NCBI GenBank assembly: GCA_947464275.1
Contig: CANHVU010000001.1
Coordinates: forward strand, 1-64,000
Direction of reading: 5' to 3'
DNA length: 64,000 nt
From: Bacteroidota bacterium
Lineage (GTDB): Bacteria > Bacteroidota > Bacteroidia > UKL13-3
Under the pieces are notes generated by a model that had not been told where the DNA came from, made no database searches, and worked only from the letters and a program-made list of their open reading frames with translations. The translations under genes and the position numbers were made by a program. Shown piece by piece: positions 49,369-58,477 of the stretch (within the stretch, counting starts at the first letter, position 1; every line of letters begins with the position of its first letter).

Positions 49369-49439
49369 TTGAAAGCATTCTACAAACCAAAGTATTAATT
49401 AACCTAAAAAAACCAACGCAATACCCAATTAAGTAAAAC

Positions 49440-50291
49440 ATGAAGAACCTAATATTTTTTATATATAAGTATTATGTATTTTTTATGTTTTTAGCATTTG
49501 AGGTTTTTGCCCTAATTGTATTATTTAGGTTCAATAATTACCAACAAGCCAGTTTTTTAAATTATACTGCAAGTACTAGTTCAAGTATTTATAATGCTAT
49601 CAATAGTACAACAGGATATTTTAACTTAAAAACATTGAATGATAGTTTACAAGCTGAAAATTCAAGACTTCGTTCACAATTACTCCAATCCTATTACCAA
49701 CATGGTTACACAACCACAACAGTAAATGATACACAGTACAAACAACAATATGTGTATATATCGGCACAGGTAGTAAATAACTCAATTAGTAAAAAAAACA
49801 ACTTCATTACCATTGACAAGGGCTCATTACATGGTGTAAAACGTTTCGATGGTGTTATTTGCCCAAATGGAGTTGTTGGCATAGTTTGGCAGGTTACACC
49901 ATATTATAGTTTAATTCAATCTGTATTGAATAGTAAAAGTAATACTGGTGCAAAAATTAAAAAAACGGGTGACATTGGTACCGTAACTTGGGATGGAAGC
50001 AATGCACTTTTTGCGCAATTAAGTAATGTAAACACTTATGTTCCTGTAGCCATAGGTGATGAAGTGGTTAGTACCACCCAATCAGCATCCTACCCTGAGG
50101 AAATTCCAATAGGAAAAATAGTTAATATTGACCGTAATCCTGAGAAGAACGCTTATGATATTACTATATTAGTTCATACCCCTTTTAGCCGTTTAAAAAA
50201 TGTTTATGTGGTTCGCAATTTATTCAAAGAGAGCCAACAATCAGCTGAGGTTAAAGTATTAGAAGAGGAGGCAAAAGACCATGATAATTGA
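49440..50291 (+). CDS. mreC: Rod-shape-determining protein MreC
   Basis: MreC is a membrane-anchored periplasmic scaffold for elongation. This 283-residue protein has an N-terminal helix (about 10-30), a coiled coil around LNDSLQAENSRLRSQL, and a double beta-barrel core. That core includes VNNSISKKNNFITIDKGSLHGVK, GVVGIVWQV and LFAQLSNVNTYVPVAIGDEV. Its C-terminus is acidic. It overlaps mreD by 11 bases. Confidence 0.95.
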   Translation: MKNLIFFIYKYYVFFMFLAFEVFALIVLFRFNNYQQASFLNYTASTSSSIYNAINSTTGYFNLKTLNDSLQAENSRLRSQLLQSYYQHGYTTTTVNDTQYKQQYVYISAQVVNNSISKKNNFITIDKGSLHGVKRFDGVICPNGVVGIVWQVTPYYSLIQSVLNSKSNTGAKIKKTGDIGTVTWDGSNALFAQLSNVNTYVPVAIGDEVVSTTQSASYPEEIPIGKIVNIDRNPEKNAYDITILVHTPFSRLKNVYVVRNLFKESQQSAEVKVLEEEAKDHDN

Positions 50292-50799
50292 TATACTTAA
50301 TTACCTTACAAGGTTTATTCTACTTGTTTTTTTTCAAATTGTAATTGTAAATAATATCGATTTAAGTACCTATGTAAATCCATATATTTATGTGGTATTT
50401 ATTATTGGTTTGCCTTATAACACAAAGCCATGGATTGTATTAGTATTAAGTTTACTATTAGGAATGACAATGGATAGTTTTAGTAGTTTACCAGGACCAC
50501 ATATTGCTGCAACTGTTTTAATGGGCTATTTTAGAAGGTTTTACTTGATTTTCAGTACCAACAAAGATGACTTAAGTACTAAAATAGAGCCGAGTATAAG
50601 TACGAAAGGTCCAATTGGATTTTTAGTGTATGCTCTAATAATGGTATTTATTCATCACTTTGTTTTGTTTTACCTAGAGGCATTTAGCTTTAATCAATTT
50701 TTTTCAACTTTAGCGCGCGTTTTCTTCAGTACCATTTTTACAATTCTACTTATTGGATTAGGTCAACTTCTATTTTATAGAATTGCCAAAAAAGCATAA
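50281..50799 (+). CDS. mreD: Rod-shape-determining protein MreD
   Basis: A 172-residue inner-membrane protein with about five helices (for example YVVFIIGLPYN, IVLVLSLLLGMTMDSFSSLPG). It spans the elongasome with MreC. Sequence conservation is low as usual for MreD, but the position after mreC and the GxTMDxFxS-type motif support the call. The penicillin-binding protein and RodA genes that often follow are absent; the convergent pnuC begins six bases later. Confidence 0.88.
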   Translation: MIIDILNYLTRFILLVFFQIVIVNNIDLSTYVNPYIYVVFIIGLPYNTKPWIVLVLSLLLGMTMDSFSSLPGPHIAATVLMGYFRRFYLIFSTNKDDLSTKIEPSISTKGPIGFLVYALIMVFIHHFVLFYLEAFSFNQFFSTLARVFFSTIFTILLIGLGQLLFYRIAKKA

Positions 50800-50805
50800 T
50801 TCACT

Positions 50806-51381
50806 TTAAATTATCTTGTTATTTTTTAACTCTTTATTCCAAGTTAGATAACCTTTTACAGATAATAAAGTGTAGATAACCATAAGCAAGGCATAAATAA
50901 ATAACCCAGTTTGTAAATAAAGTACAAAGCTAGCTGCGTTTAGTATTATCCAATAAATCCAAGCGGTTACTATTTTATGGGTTTCTTTAAAAGTAGCTAT
51001 AAAACAAAAAACGGTAATCAAAATATCTAGCACATTTATATTTTCTATAAACCTATTAAGGACAAAATAACTCAATACAAAACTGATGATAAAACCAAAA
51101 GCAAGGGTATAAGCTTGCATGGTTATGGTCCATTTTTTTACTTTTAATTCCTGTTTGTTTTTACCCCAAATATACCAACCATAAATTGCCATTAATGCAT
51201 AAAATACATGCAAAATTACTTGCCCAATTAATTGTTTTTCATAAAAAATAACTAGACCAGTTACTGAAGATAAAAAGCCAAAAAGCCAACAGATAATTTG
51301 CTGTTTAATTAAAAAATAGTTGTAAAGTAAAGTAGTTATAATTACTATAATTTCAAGCAATTCAATTAAAGTAAACTTCAT
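50806..51381 (-). CDS. pnuC: Nicotinamide riboside/mononucleotide transporter, PnuC family
   Basis: This 191-residue protein has seven predicted helices and the PnuC features IICWLFGFLSSVTGLVIFYE, VFYALMAIYGWYIWG and AWIYWIILNAASFVLYL. PnuC takes up an NAD precursor. The ligand could instead be thiamine or riboflavin in relatives, and no riboswitch is visible. It overlaps the hydroxylase gene by four bases, downstream of pdxJ, so co-transcription is likely. It converges with mreD. Confidence 0.88.
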   Translation of the reverse strand: MKFTLIELLEIIVIITTLLYNYFLIKQQIICWLFGFLSSVTGLVIFYEKQLIGQVILHVFYALMAIYGWYIWGKNKQELKVKKWTITMQAYTLAFGFIISFVLSYFVLNRFIENINVLDILITVFCFIATFKETHKIVTAWIYWIILNAASFVLYLQTGLFIYALLMVIYTLLSVKGYLTWNKELKNNKII

Positions 51382-52403
51382 GCCGATGCCTTTAATTGTG
51401 CTATTTTGGGGTGCATGATTTTAAACCACAAAGGAGGCACCGCAGCTACAAAAAACAATCCTGCATAACCAGCAGGTAAAATAGGACTATTAGGATAGGT
51501 TATTAAAGTATGATATGGTTTTGAAGCATAATAATGATGGTCGGCATGGCGCGATAAATCAACCAAAACAAATCTGCTAATAAAACGGTCGCTCTGCCAA
51601 CTGTGTCCTTCGGTTACACGTTCTTTATAATCGCGGCTCAAACCGTAATGCTGAATATAGTTTACATACTCTAATAAAAAATTAGCAAAAAAACATTGCA
51701 AACTCCAAGCAATAATGGCATCAATGCCTATAAAATAATAGATACTTATTAGCAATAAAACTTGTAAAATTATTTGACGAATCACATAATTCTCAAACCC
51801 GTATGCCATTTTATTTTCGGCTTTTAAACGTTGTGCTTCAATGGCAATGGCTCCCCAAAATTGTCCTGAAACAGAGCGGATAAAAAATTGGTATAGATTT
51901 TCTCCATACTTAGCCGTTGCATGGTCTTTTTCGGTTCCCACCCATTTGTGATGTACTTTTAAATGGTCGATATAAAAATACATATTGCCAGCTGAAAATA
52001 ATAAAAGTTTGCCTAACATCCGCTCGTATTTTACTTTTCTATGAATGTATTCGTGCGAGACAATAATGGCCGAAGAGCCAGAATTTAAACCTGTACTTAA
52101 AGCTGCACCAATTATAAAAAAACCTGTTAACGAATGGTTATAAATGCCATAAAATAAGCTGCCAATTGAAATAAGTTGCAATGGAATATGAAGCAGTAAA
52201 ATAAACTTTGGAATCACATCGTCTTTTTCGGAGGCTTGATTCGATAAGAATTCTTTGGTAATCCATTCGAAAGTAGCTAAAACACCTAACGAAAATATAA
52301 AATTGCCAAAGGCAAAATACCCGCCATTTAAATTACCATAAATGGCAAAAAAGCTTGGTAAAAAACTTAGTAAATAAAGCCAATTTCTGCTACTTGAATT
52401 CAT
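51378..52403 (-). CDS. AlkB-like membrane hydroxylase (alkane 1-monooxygenase/desaturase family)
   Basis: This 341-residue integral membrane di-iron protein has three histidine boxes. These are HEYIH at 117-121, HLKVHH at 147-152 and the late LSRHADHHYY. NYIQHYGL, the AlkB signature, is also present. Several helices surround them. The family hydroxylates alkanes or related lipids; the substrate here is unknown. It lies between pdxJ (four bases upstream) and pnuC (four-base overlap), an odd but tightly packed operon. Confidence 0.87.
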   Translation of the reverse strand: MNSSSRNWLYLLSFLPSFFAIYGNLNGGYFAFGNFIFSLGVLATFEWITKEFLSNQASEKDDVIPKFILLLHIPLQLISIGSLFYGIYNHSLTGFFIIGAALSTGLNSGSSAIIVSHEYIHRKVKYERMLGKLLLFSAGNMYFYIDHLKVHHKWVGTEKDHATAKYGENLYQFFIRSVSGQFWGAIAIEAQRLKAENKMAYGFENYVIRQIILQVLLLISIYYFIGIDAIIAWSLQCFFANFLLEYVNYIQHYGLSRDYKERVTEGHSWQSDRFISRFVLVDLSRHADHHYYASKPYHTLITYPNSPILPAGYAGLFFVAAVPPLWFKIMHPKIAQLKASA

Positions 52404-52406
52404 AAA

Positions 52407-53123
52407 TTATTGTAATTTTTGTTTATACATTTGAATGGTATTGTGTAAGCCTAAATAAATGGCATCGCACACCAAAGCATGTCCTATGGAAACCTCGGCT
52501 AGGTTAGGAATGTTTTTATTAAAGAAATGTAAATTGTGTAAATCTAAATCGTGGCCAGCATTTATACCCAAGCCTAACTCATGTGCTCTAATGGCTGATG
52601 TTGTATATGGTTTTACAACGGATTCTTTATTGGTATGATAATGATGCGCGTAACTTTCGGTGTAAAGTTCTATTCTATCAGTGCCAGTAAGTTTTGCTCC
52701 TTCTATCATTTCTAAAACTGGGTCCACAAAAATAGAAGTGCGAATTCCCGCATTTTTAAAAACTTTGATGATATCATTTAAAAATTGATAGTTTTTAATC
52801 GTATCCCAACCGTGGTTACTGGTAATTTGGTTCAATGCATCAGGCACTAATGTAACTTGAGCAGGTTTGGTATCAAGCACCAGTTGCACAAATTTATCTT
52901 CCAATGGATTGCCTTCAATATTAAATTCGGTAGTTAAAACTTGTTTTAAATCTACCACATCGGCATAACGAATGTGACGTTCATCGGGCCTTGGATGTAC
53001 AGTAATGCCATCGGCTCCAAATTTTTCACAATCTATGGCAACCTGCACCAAGTTTGGGTTATTACCACCTCGGGCATTTCTAATAGTAGCAAATTTATTG
53101 ATGTTAACGCTTAACTTAGTCAA
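52407..53123 (-). CDS. pdxJ: Pyridoxine 5'-phosphate synthase
   Basis: PdxJ condenses aminoacetone phosphate with deoxyxylulose phosphate to make vitamin B6 phosphate. The 238-residue protein starts MTKLSVNINKFATIRNARGG. That conserved N-terminus requires the TTG at 53123 as start, since no ATG precedes it. GADGITVHPRPDERHIR, RTSIFVDPVLEMI, GTDRIELYTESYA and GINAGHDLDLHNL match the family. It is first in the minus-strand trio with AlkB-like and PnuC genes. Confidence 0.94.
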   Translation of the reverse strand: MTKLSVNINKFATIRNARGGNNPNLVQVAIDCEKFGADGITVHPRPDERHIRYADVVDLKQVLTTEFNIEGNPLEDKFVQLVLDTKPAQVTLVPDALNQITSNHGWDTIKNYQFLNDIIKVFKNAGIRTSIFVDPVLEMIEGAKLTGTDRIELYTESYAHHYHTNKESVVKPYTTSAIRAHELGLGINAGHDLDLHNLHFFNKNIPNLAEVSIGHALVCDAIYLGLHNTIQMYKQKLQ

Positions 53124-53224
53124 AATTATTAGTTTTATGGGTTAATAGTGTTTACAATTTTACTAAATAAAATGAAGTAGGCTGTATAATTTTAAATAGT
53201 TTTGAAAAATATTTCAGAATAAAC

Positions 53225-54055
53225 ATGATTCAATTAGGCGTAGTTAGCAATTTAACAGTAAGCAGAGGCAGTGCTGTAGGATTTTTTTTAGTAGATAACG
53301 ATGGCGAAGAAGTGTTGTTGCATAATAAATATGCGCCCGCAGGCTTGCAATTGCAAGATAATATTGATGTGTTTGTTTACAACGATTCAGAAGACAGATT
53401 AATAGCTACCACCCAAACACCTAAAATTTTGCTAAATACATTTGCTTTACTAAAAGTGGTGGATGCTGCTAGTTTTGGTGCTTTTATGGATTGGGGTTTA
53501 GATAAAGATTTGCTAGTTCCATTTAAAGAGCAAGCAAAAAAAATGTACACGGGCAAATATTATGTGGTGTATTTGTATCACGATGAAACTTCGGATAGGT
53601 TAGTAGGAACTACTAAAATAAACCGTTATTTAGATAATACCGATTGCGATTTGAAACATAACGATGAAGTTGATTTAATGGTTTATGAAGATTTTGATTT
53701 GGGTTATTTTGTAATTATCAATAACAAATACAAAGGCCTAGTTTATAAAAATGAAATTTATACTGATGTGCAAATTGGTGATCAATTAAAGGGCTACGTA
53801 AAGCAAATAAAAGAAGGCAATTTAATTGATGTGAGTTTGCAAAAAATTGGTTTTGAAAACGTAGATATTAACTCGCAAATGATTTTGGATTTGCTAAAAA
53901 AACAAGGTGGTAAATTAGCTTTACACGATGGTAGCGATCCCGAAGATATTAAACGCCAATTGGGTATGAGCAAAAAAACTTTTAAAAAGGCGGTTGGTAT
54001 TTTGTATCGCCAAAAGCTAATTACGTTAGGTGATAATCAAATAATATTGGTTTAA
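53225..54055 (+). CDS. CvfB-like S1 RNA-binding protein
   Basis: A 276-residue cytosolic protein with several S1-type OB domains. Evidence is the opening IQLGVVSNLTVSRGSAVGFFL, the second domain KVVDAASFGAFMDWGLDKDLLVPFK, and the third domain IGDQLKGYVKQIKEGNLIDVSL. The winged-helix end reads GSDPEDIKRQLGMSKKTFKKA, as in CvfB. It may bind RNA and regulate gene expression. A -7-like TAGTTTTG lies at 53197-53204. The kinase gene starts 18 bases on. Confidence 0.85.
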   Translation: MIQLGVVSNLTVSRGSAVGFFLVDNDGEEVLLHNKYAPAGLQLQDNIDVFVYNDSEDRLIATTQTPKILLNTFALLKVVDAASFGAFMDWGLDKDLLVPFKEQAKKMYTGKYYVVYLYHDETSDRLVGTTKINRYLDNTDCDLKHNDEVDLMVYEDFDLGYFVIINNKYKGLVYKNEIYTDVQIGDQLKGYVKQIKEGNLIDVSLQKIGFENVDINSQMILDLLKKQGGKLALHDGSDPEDIKRQLGMSKKTFKKAVGILYRQKLITLGDNQIILV

Positions 54056-54073
54056 AAAATATTTTTATTATTA

Positions 54074-56587
54074 TTGAATCGACTACTTCACTTGATAAAA
54101 AAAATATACATATTATTCGCTGTTTTATTGGTATGGGTTAATGCGCAAGGCAACAATGGGCTTAAAAAGGATAGTATTGTAAATATTATTTTAAGCAATA
54201 CCGATGTTAAAACCAAAGTTGATTTATTTAACAAAGACCTTAGTTTTTTTATTTATAATCCTTCGGAGTTAATAGAATATGCACAGAAATTATTAGCAGA
54301 GGCAAAAAAGGAAAAATACAATACCGGAATTTATGATTTGTATTTGAGCTTAGGAGTAGGGTACTGCGAAAATAGGCAATTTGACTCAGCCATTAATAGC
54401 ATATACAATTCATTAGGGCATTTTATTCGAGAAAAGAATGTAAGACAACGAATTCGCTGCAACAACTATTTAGGAATTTCGTACGAAGGCAAAACCAATT
54501 ATACAAAAGCACTATGGCATTATTTCCAGGCATTAAACCTTTCAAAAGAAATAAATGATACTGCTTTTTTGCTGAGGTCACTTAATAATATAGCTGTAGT
54601 ATATATTGTTAAAAATGACTACAATTTGGCAGAAAAAAAATTATTAGATGCACTTCCTTTAGCCATCAACCATAAATCTGAACTAAGTTTAATTAACTAC
54701 AACTTAGCTATTATTTATTTAGAGAAAAAAGAATTCACAAAATCACTAGCTAAATTCGAATTGGTGCTAGATGATGATATAAAAAGCAACGATTTAAAAA
54801 ACATAGCTGAAACATACAATAATATTGGCGCTTGCTATTTAGGCTTAAATCAATTATCCAGAGCGGAAGATTTTTTGAATAAATCTTTTGACATACGAGA
54901 AAAAATTAACGATAAAAATGGACTTCGAAATTCATATACTGATTTAGCAGAGTTACACATAAAAAATAAAGAATTTAAAGTAGCACTTTTATACTTAGAA
55001 AAAGCTGAAGAATTGGCTAAAAAAGCACAAAACCTCGAAGCTCAAGTTAGTGTTTACAACGCATATATTAACTGCTATAAAGCGCAAAATGACTATAAAA
55101 AAGTGCTAATTTATACCGAACTAAAAGTGGATATTCTGCAAAATATAAGTAATTCCGAAAATTTAGTAAAGTTAAAGGAGCTAGAGACACAAGCACAAGC
55201 AAGACAAAAAGCTGCGGAAACAGAGGTGTCAGCAGAAAAACAAAAAAATGAATTAACAACCAGAATTCTTATAATAACCATAGTTGTTATTGTTCTTTTA
55301 GTTTTAGTGTTCTTAAGTTATTCCGTTTACAATTTTAGAAAAAATAATGCAATACTTAGAAGCAATAAAGCTGCGTTGACCCTAAAGAATGAAGTGCTAA
55401 TAAAGCAAAATGAAGAAATATTAAGAAATCAAGAGCTTGCCAAGCAGGCCGTAGTGGCAAAAGCTAGCTTTATAAGAAACATAAGTCATGAAGTTAGAAC
55501 TCCATTAAATGCAATAAATGGAGTAGCTGATTTGATTAGTCAAGACAACTTAAATCAACAGCAAATTGATAATATTCAAATTCTAAAAAAATCAACTTAC
55601 AAATTAATTAATCTGATTAATGATATTCTTGACTTTAATAATCTTGAAAGCGGAAATATTGATTTTAACTCAACAAACTTTAAAATTCAAGAAATAGTAA
55701 ATAATCTTAAAAATCTTTTTGCTGATAAAATAAAAGACAAAGGTTTAGAGTTTATTATTGATAATTTGGTTGATCATAAACTAGTATTCAAATCAGATTC
55801 TGTAAGAATATCACAAGTATTAGCTAATTTATTATCAAACTCGCTTACTTTCACAGACCAAGGCTTTATTAAACTTACAATTAAAACAATCCAGTCAAGC
55901 TATGTTAAGGCATTGGTAAGGTTTGAAGTTCAAGATAGCGGAACGGGTATTGACAAAGACAAACTAAATATCATCTTTGAGGCCTTTACACAAATTGATG
56001 CATCAAACACCCGTAAAATTGAAGGTGCTGGTTTGGGTTTATCTATTAGTAAAAAAATAGTTGAAGGTTTTAACAGCCAACTTGAAGTAATAACTGAACG
56101 TGGTAAAGGCAGTACATTTTATTTTGATGTATCATTAAATTTGGCAGATATAGAAACCTATGATAGCAATGAAGATGTGATTATTAAAAATATTACTTCA
56201 TTAGAGAATAAAAACATATTGATTGTAGAAGACTCAATGGTAAATGTAATAATTCTAAAGCAATTTTTAAAGAAATGGGGCTGCACTTTTACTTGTGTTG
56301 AAAATGGTTTAGAGGGACTAAAAGCAGTTAAAGAACAACCTTTTGACCTAATATTAATGGATTTGCAAATGCCAGTAATGGATGGTATTACTTGTACAAA
56401 AGAAATCAGAGCATTAACCGATATTTATTATAAAACTGTCCCCATTATAGCCTTAACTGCAGCCAATGAAAATACCATGCGCGATGCTGCCTATGCAGTT
56501 GGAATGAACGATTATATATTAAAACCATTTGAACCTCAAAACCTCCAAGAAAAAATGCTCAGAGCCATCAATGAATCATTGGCATAA
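54074..56587 (+). CDS. TPR hybrid sensor histidine kinase with receiver domain
   Basis: This 837-residue protein combines an exported TPR sensor (repeats at about 60-340, for example AETYNNIGACYLGLNQLSRA), a helix at about 393-420, and a histidine kinase. The H-box is ASFIRNISHEVRTPLNAI with His472. The ATPase domain has SDSVRISQVLANLLSNSLTF and GAGLGLSISKKIV. A receiver domain (about 710-830) carries the phospho-acceptor Asp763 in LILMDLQMPVMDG. It has no DNA-binding domain, so the signal must pass to another regulator. The TTG at 54074 is the only workable start before the signal peptide (VLLVWVNAQ). The ligand is unknown. Confidence 0.9.
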   Translation: MNRLLHLIKKIYILFAVLLVWVNAQGNNGLKKDSIVNIILSNTDVKTKVDLFNKDLSFFIYNPSELIEYAQKLLAEAKKEKYNTGIYDLYLSLGVGYCENRQFDSAINSIYNSLGHFIREKNVRQRIRCNNYLGISYEGKTNYTKALWHYFQALNLSKEINDTAFLLRSLNNIAVVYIVKNDYNLAEKKLLDALPLAINHKSELSLINYNLAIIYLEKKEFTKSLAKFELVLDDDIKSNDLKNIAETYNNIGACYLGLNQLSRAEDFLNKSFDIREKINDKNGLRNSYTDLAELHIKNKEFKVALLYLEKAEELAKKAQNLEAQVSVYNAYINCYKAQNDYKKVLIYTELKVDILQNISNSENLVKLKELETQAQARQKAAETEVSAEKQKNELTTRILIITIVVIVLLVLVFLSYSVYNFRKNNAILRSNKAALTLKNEVLIKQNEEILRNQELAKQAVVAKASFIRNISHEVRTPLNAINGVADLISQDNLNQQQIDNIQILKKSTYKLINLINDILDFNNLESGNIDFNSTNFKIQEIVNNLKNLFADKIKDKGLEFIIDNLVDHKLVFKSDSVRISQVLANLLSNSLTFTDQGFIKLTIKTIQSSYVKALVRFEVQDSGTGIDKDKLNIIFEAFTQIDASNTRKIEGAGLGLSISKKIVEGFNSQLEVITERGKGSTFYFDVSLNLADIETYDSNEDVIIKNITSLENKNILIVEDSMVNVIILKQFLKKWGCTFTCVENGLEGLKAVKEQPFDLILMDLQMPVMDGITCTKEIRALTDIYYKTVPIIALTAANENTMRDAAYAVGMNDYILKPFEPQNLQEKMLRAINESLA

Positions 56588-56644
56588 AAAGCTAATGGAA
56601 ATTATTTAATTTTTTTACAATTATTTAAACTAATAACCTTAAAC

Positions 56645-56673
56645 TTGCACCGCAAATAGAATACCTATCTTTA
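56645..56673 (+). promoter_or_regulatory. Putative promoter of guaB
   Basis: TTG at 56645-56647 is followed after 18 bases by TATCTTTA (56666-56673), one base off TAnnTTTG. The ATG lies six bases downstream, so the leader would be very short. Confidence 0.3.
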
Positions 56674-56679
56674 TTTGCC

Positions 56680-58152
56680 ATGCTTAATCAATCTGATAAA
56701 TTTTACACCGAAGGTTTAACCTACGATGACGTTTTAGTTTTACCCGCCTATTCTGAAATACTGCCGCGCGAGGTAAACACTACTACCCAACTTTCACGCA
56801 ATATTCAAATTAAAATTCCTATTGTTACTGCTGCTATGGATACAGTAACCGAAAGCAAATTAGCCATTGCTATTTCGCAAGAAGGTGGAATTGGTATTAT
56901 GCATAAAAACATGAGTATTGAGCGCCAAGCTGCCGAAGTACGTAAAGTAAAACGCAGCGAAAGTGGTTTAATACTTGACCCAGTAACATTGCACGATTCG
57001 GCTTCACTGCGTGATGCACATAAACTAATGACCGAAAATAAAATTGGTGGTATTCCAATTATTAATGATAACGGTAAATTAGTTGGTATTTTAACCAATA
57101 GAGACCTACGCTTTGAAACCGACATGACCAAATGCGTGAGTGATATAATGACTAAAGATAAAATTATTACTGCACCTGAAGGTACCGACCTAAAGCAAGC
57201 AGAATTAATTTTACAACAATATAAAATTGAAAAATTACCTGTAATTGATAAAGACAATCTTTTAAAAGGATTAATTACTTACAAAGATATTTTAAAGGTA
57301 AAGGCTCATCCTTCGGCTTGTAAAGATAAACATGGACGTTTACTTGCTGGAGCTGCTGTGGGTGTAACTGCCGATACCGAAGAAAGAATACATGCTTTGG
57401 TTAAAGCTGGAGTGGATGTAGTTATTATTGACACTGCTCATGGCCATTCAAGAGGTGTTTTAAACGAAGTAGCACGTATTAAAAAGTTGTTTGGCAATAT
57501 TGATATCATAGCAGGAAATGTGGCTACAGGAAGTGGCGCACGTGCTTTGGTTGATGCAGGAGTGGATGGAGTAAAAGTAGGTGTTGGTCCTGGTTCTATT
57601 TGTACCACGCGTATTATAGCAGGTATAGGCGTTCCGCAATTAACAGCAGTTTACGAAAGTGCAAAAGCCATAGCTGGTAGCGGTGTTCCTATAATAGCCG
57701 ATGGTGGAATAAGATACAGTGGCGATGTGGTAAAAGCCATAGCTGCAGGAGCAAGTTCTATTATGTCGGGTTCTATTTTTGCTGGGGTTGAAGAAAGCCC
57801 AGGAGAAACCGTAATTTACGAAGGACGTAAGTTTAAATCGTACCGAGGAATGGGCAGTATTGAAGCCATGAAAGAAGGAAGCAAAGACCGTTATTTCCAA
57901 GATACTGAAGACGAAATAGCTAAATTGGTACCAGAAGGTATAGTGGGTATAGTTCCATTTAAAGGAACTTTAAAAGAAGTAGTGTATCAGTTTGTGGGTG
58001 GTTTACGTGCAGGTATGGGTTACTGTGGTGCTGCTACCATATCCGATTTACAACAAGCTAAATTTGTAAAAATTACATCAGCAGGTGTTAAAGAAAGCCA
58101 TGCACACGATGTAAAAATTACCAAAGAATCACCAAATTATTCAAGGAATTAA
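56680..58152 (+). CDS. guaB: IMP dehydrogenase
   Basis: GuaB oxidises IMP to XMP with NAD, the rate-limiting step for guanine nucleotides. The 490-residue protein has an N-terminal barrel half ([18 protein letters not shown]), then paired CBS domains at about 95-210 ([20 protein letters not shown] and [13 protein letters not shown]). [10 protein letters not shown], the catalytic loop [13 protein letters not shown] with Cys308, and the flap region [11 protein letters not shown] then YRGMGS follow. All family features are present. A perfect terminator follows. Confidence 0.98.
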   Translation: MLNQSDKFYTEGLTYDDVLVLPAYSEILPREVNTTTQLSRNIQIKIPIVTAAMDTVTESKLAIAISQEGGIGIMHKNMSIERQAAEVRKVKRSESGLILDPVTLHDSASLRDAHKLMTENKIGGIPIINDNGKLVGILTNRDLRFETDMTKCVSDIMTKDKIITAPEGTDLKQAELILQQYKIEKLPVIDKDNLLKGLITYKDILKVKAHPSACKDKHGRLLAGAAVGVTADTEERIHALVKAGVDVVIIDTAHGHSRGVLNEVARIKKLFGNIDIIAGNVATGSGARALVDAGVDGVKVGVGPGSICTTRIIAGIGVPQLTAVYESAKAIAGSGVPIIADGGIRYSGDVVKAIAAGASSIMSGSIFAGVEESPGETVIYEGRKFKSYRGMGSIEAMKEGSKDRYFQDTEDEIAKLVPEGIVGIVPFKGTLKEVVYQFVGGLRAGMGYCGAATISDLQQAKFVKITSAGVKESHAHDVKITKESPNYSRN

Positions 58153-58154
58153 TT

Positions 58155-58200
58155 GATAATAAAAAAAGCGGCTTAGGTCTCTTTTTTTATTATCTTTTTT
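58155..58200 (+). terminator. Perfect AT-rich terminator after guaB
   Basis: GATAATAAAAAAAG (58155-58168) pairs with CTTTTTTTATTATC (58181-58194) with no mismatch across a 12-base loop, and T6 follows. Confidence 0.85.
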
Positions 58201-58210
58201 ATAAGCCAGT

Positions 58211-58372
58211 GAGGTTTTGCAAACCTCACTTCCCCAAAGCTGGTGCGAGCGTCCGCTCGTTCCGTTTTTGAAAAACAGGCATTTATTTCATTGATAAATA
58301 GTTCTTACATTTACACCTGTAAAAAATGCTTTCATTAATTTGTATGAGCAGACGCTCGCACTAGCGGTGAGG
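58211..58372. repeat. MITE-like repeat, copy A, with terminal inverted repeats
   Basis: The 127-bp core (58239-58365) is bounded by 15-base inverted ends, GCTGGTGCGAGCGTC and GACGCTCGCACTAGC, pairing at 14 of 15 positions. The left end has its own small hairpin CGAGCG-TC-CGCTCG. The palindrome GAGGTTTTGCAAACCTC precedes the core. A second copy at 59457-59583 has the same core length and, by my hand count, 13 differences. No protein is encoded, so it would need a transposase in trans. Confidence 0.75.
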
Positions 58373-58477
58373 TATGATTTTGTAAACTGAGGTTCTTTTC
58401 AATAAGAACTATCTTTTATTTAGTATAATCGTTTACATATCGTTATTGAAGTAAATTTATCAAGTCAAAAAAACACA

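Larger units (their letters stand above)
58153..58477. other. Intergenic region with terminator and first repeat copy
   Basis: It contains the guaB terminator (58155-58200) and the first copy of the MITE-like repeat (58211-58372). The remaining 100 bases before the next gene are AT-rich with no clear box. Confidence 0.6.

Noticed and set aside
53121-53128. TAATTTTG on the minus strand as a pdxJ promoter box
   Set aside because: It overlaps the TTG start codon required by the conserved PdxJ N-terminus, so it cannot be the pdxJ promoter unless translation starts elsewhere.
54069-54076. TATTATTG as a promoter box of the hybrid kinase
   Set aside because: It contains the only usable start codon and so would not be transcribed upstream of it. 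It is probably chance in AT-rich DNA.
56805-57257. 150-codon minus-strand open frame opposite guaB
   Set aside because: guaB is complete and certain. The antisense frame is hydrophobic only because of guaB's codon pattern.
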